NCBI RefSeq assembly: GCF_964199755.1
Contig: NC_133900.1
Location: 73,702,727 to 73,766,726, forward strand
Direction of reading: 5' to 3'
Source of the DNA: Larus michahellis
Lineage: Eukaryota; Chordata; Aves; Charadriiformes; Laridae
DNA: 64,000 bases
Shown here: positions 61,201 to 64,000 of the stretch, piece after piece
How the letters are laid out: each line of letters opens with the position of its first letter
Numbering within the stretch: the stretch's first letter is position 1
Program-made: the position numbers and the translations under genes
Notes under the pieces: model-generated
What the model saw: the letters and a program-made list of their open reading frames with translations, nothing else
The model's database searches: none
Told to the model about the DNA's origin: nothing

Positions 61201-64000
61201 ATGGCATGGTGTTGTGTCCTACTTTGAGCTGAAGCATCACTTACCTGACCACCTTTATCTCTGTCTAGAAGTCACCAGGCAGAGCCATTTTATCATACTG
61301 AAGGATAGTGAGACTCACTACCGTTACCACAAAGAAGAAAAACCTCCCCATCATCTCCGTCATTACTCACGTCATGGACAACAGCATGACTTAGTCATCT
61401 CTGCCATACACCAGAACTGCCAAACAGCTGGTTTCCTGCCCCAGCTTCAGTTCTTGCTCCTTGCCACAGACCAGCTTTGCAGGTGCAGAAGAGCTACAGC
61501 TGTCCCATAACTTACTGCTCTGTAGCCAGGCTGCTTCACTGACATTGGTTTCCATTCATGTCCACAAATAACCCATTTATCAGCGTTATCTCCAGAAATG
61601 CCAAGCCTTCTGGACCTCTGTTCCATACACCTCTGACACCAGCACCTTTGATTGGCTCTGTAATAAGCTCAGCCAGTCCTGCAAAAAGCAGTAGTTGGGA
61701 AAACATTCCATTTTAGCTTTAAACTAGGCTTCACATAGATTGGCCATCTGCATGTAGAACTTTTCTGGCTGAAAACAAGTGGATTTTAGTGGAAAATGAG
61801 TCCTTCTCCTCAGTAGAAGCATTAAGGAAAAGAAACAGAAAAGCGGTCGTATTTGTAGGAGGAATAAAAGCATAGGCACAATTTTCACTCCTGAAAACAC
61901 ACTGGATTTCCATTCTTCTATGGGATGGAAATTGTCTAATTTGCAAAGCAGTGAAAACTTAGCAGTAACAAGCAGGTTTTTTCTTGTTTTGAAATGGAAA
62001 AAAATTCACGAGGGCTTGTAGTTGACGTGGTTAAGGCACCGCAATGACACCAGAAATTAAAGTCACAGAAGTAAACATTGCCTGGCCAAGAATTCATGGA
62101 TTCAGGATCCCTCAGCCCCCAGTACCCCCTCTGGCCTATATAATGTCAAGCACAATAAATTAAGAACACAAATAATCTATGCCTTCTGTGTCAGTGATCA
62201 TCACACTTAAGTCCCTGTGAGGAGTTTAAACTTCACCCTTCATACTGTGACACAGCTGTCCCTAAAAAGCACTGAGGGAAGTGAAGCTGTGTGCAAGAGC
62301 ACTGCTACGTGTACTTCTGCTGACTTTTTGGACCAAGAAAATGAATATTTCAGAAAGAGGTGGGGGAGAAAACAAAAAATCCAAAGCAACACTTGACTTC
62401 TCTCAGCAAGGCATCCAGTCTGTCCCTCTCAGAGGTCACCACGCAGGACAAGCTTTACAACAGTACCTCGACATTCAGTAATGGGCCTTACCAAGCAAGG
62501 AAAAGCTAAAGGATCAGCCTGGCTTTTCTGGCTTCAGCAAATGGTTTGGATACCAATTTATTTTTTTTTTCCTGCTAATAAGTAACAACAAACAAAGGCA
62601 AGATACTACCAAAACAGCCAACTGACCACTGAGTTCCTGTGATACTTTAATGCTGTGGAAACACTAATGACTTACACAGCCAACATAAGACAAGAGGTAG
62701 GCCACCAAATACCAACACGCACACCTTAAGTGCCATTTCACTGGTGTTGTGCAGCCCTGGCAGTAGGGCTGAGCTTCTTCTCTTGCTCTGACCTGAAGCT
62801 GTAGAACAGCTTTCCACAGCTAATAAACCCGGGCTCTGCTGTAGCCCCACGCGTGACACCACATTGCTAATTCATTCCTCCTGGCCTCCTCTGACCAGCA
62901 AACATGAAAAATGCAATGGTGTTTGCCTTGGTTGGGAACGTGGGTAGGTGTGCTCTATGGTCTTTCACAAGTCCCTGAGTTTTTCTTGCCTCATTTTTGA
63001 GGCTGTAAAACCCACTCCAGAACTGTATTTTCACAACTGCTCTGAGCTGCTCTGCCTTTCCCCTTTGCTCCTAGCTGCCCTTTCCTGCCCCAGCATTAGT
63101 GCTTGGGTAGCCACGGTGGGGACAGGATGAGAGAGTTTGTCTAACTAAAAAAAACATCACACAGAATAATGACAAAGTTGGTTTCTAAGTTGCATCGTTT
63201 CCGTCCGCTTCCTAACTCACTATTCAAATATGTGCTGACCCACGAGAAGGGATGGGAACAGTCGTTGTCTTGGGCTTCAGTGAGGTGAAAGCCTTCTGAA
63301 ACTTTGGTGTCAGAGAGAGGTTTTATTGCCATAAGCATTAAAGGAAACCGATTTTTGGTTTTGCTTTATTCATAATGTAATTTGCAAGAACACGCTTTCC
63401 AAAATTTTCAGTATATTGGCACCAATCCCAACTTTCTGCACTAAGCTACTCAATTCTCCAAATAATTACTATTCCTGTGTTTTCCCTAGTTACTTATTTT
63501 GCAGGAAAGAGAGGCTGCACTTGCATATCCCAGTCAGTACTCCGGAGTATTATCCGCATGCCTTCAAACCGACTGATGCGTTATTATTTGCTCTTGCTTG
63601 TTTTTCTCTCTCCTAAAACACCTACACGTACTATAAAATGTTTTGAAATGTGGATTCCCGTGAAACGAGCAATGGCACTGGATTTGTAGGGTTTAAATCA
63701 GATTAATCATATTAAATCGGCCAACTAAATTAGTTATCCAATTGGTTATACTATTAGTAAGATAAAAATAAAACAAGGTCCTTTATTATCAACACTCTAA
63801 AAATACTCTGGATTCTGCTGTGAGGATTTATTGTCAATGATACATGTGTCCAAAGGCACACCGATTCCCTGCAAAAGCCAAAAGCAAGTTTTTCCACAGA
63901 AAATTTACATAAGTGTTGTAAACTCATCAACGATGATGTTAGATTATCGTGTAAGCAGATTAATATTTAAATTATGCCCCTCATGAGAAATCACAGAGGG
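55273..64000. other. Intron 3, distal part in this window
   Basis: AT-rich, nearly repeat-free. A GC-richer patch lies at about 56220-56760 with an anonymous 96-codon frame (56346-56636). A 113-codon frame at 61169-61510 starts from TTG and has no known domain. A-rich tracts occur at 57676-57703 and 59692-59711. No acceptor followed by a GABRB exon 4-like frame was found. Confidence 0.5.
59692..59711. repeat. Poly(A) tract, 20 bases
   Basis: Uninterrupted A run after GGGTATT; no retrocopy or CR1 sequence flanks it. Confidence 0.95.

Larger units (their letters stand above)
3854..64000 (+). other. GABRB4: Intron 3 of the GABA-A beta-subunit gene, incomplete
   Basis: It starts with donor GTGAGTGACC and no acceptor followed by beta-subunit exon 4 coding could be found, so the intron is at least 60 kb. 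A giant third intron after three clustered exons is known for the mammalian paralogue GABRB3, which supports the reading. The intron is AT-rich with scattered CR1 pieces. An exon of another gene nested here cannot be formally excluded, because exons under about 60 codons are hard to see by eye. Confidence 0.75.

Noticed and set aside
61169..61510. 113-codon frame as a hidden gene
   Set aside because: Starts from TTG, no recognisable domain, no splice or promoter context, His/Gln/Cys-rich composition of the chance-frame type.
1..64000. CRISPR arrays, operons, tRNA or rRNA genes, endogenous retrovirus
   Set aside because: No regularly spaced repeats, no tRNA cloverleaf, no rRNA blocks, and no gag/pol/env-like frames or paired LTRs were seen; all reverse-transcriptase sequence is CR1-type.

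Overview
The window looks like a piece of a bird chromosome. It is mostly AT-rich non-coding DNA containing about ten truncated CR1 LINE copies, and it has one CpG-island promoter with short vertebrate-type exons and GT-AG introns. CR1 dominance, the CR1 3' end that reads TCATAGAAT... on the reverse strand, and low overall repeat load (roughly 8% by my count) suggest a neognath bird. A crocodilian or turtle cannot be excluded from sequence alone.

Layout: 1-2591 is upstream flank with no gene I can support. A minus-strand CR1 tail (about 2592-2800) abuts a CpG island (about 3050-4010). The island contains the promoter and first three coding exons of a plus-strand GABA-A receptor beta-subunit gene: exon 1 3434-3519 (86 nt), exon 2 3596-3687 (92 nt) and exon 3 3786-3853 (68 nt). 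They splice in frame to 82 codons that give the signal peptide and the start of the extracellular domain. The last two sizes equal the conserved exon 2 and exon 3 sizes of vertebrate GABRB genes. I favour the avian beta-4 paralogue (GABRB4), with GABRB1 as the main alternative. I found no candidate for exon 4 (the DYTLTMYFQQ-type block), so everything from 3854 to 64000 is read as one intron of more than 60 kb. Two tiny introns followed by a giant third intron is the known GABRB architecture.

The intron holds CR1 fragments of several ages and both orientations, including a 1.7-kb internal ORF2 piece (46163-47900). It also holds two ancient MIR-like SINE fossils (16840-16965 and 41420-41505), a possible tRNA-headed SINE relic (about 9095-9200), homopolymer and dinucleotide tracts, several small tandem duplications, and a few short palindromes. 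No tRNA, rRNA, CRISPR array, operon or intact mobile element was found. No other protein gene is supported; the remaining open frames look like chance frames or CR1 relics. I did not find a convincing new biological system; the items below are ranked accordingly.
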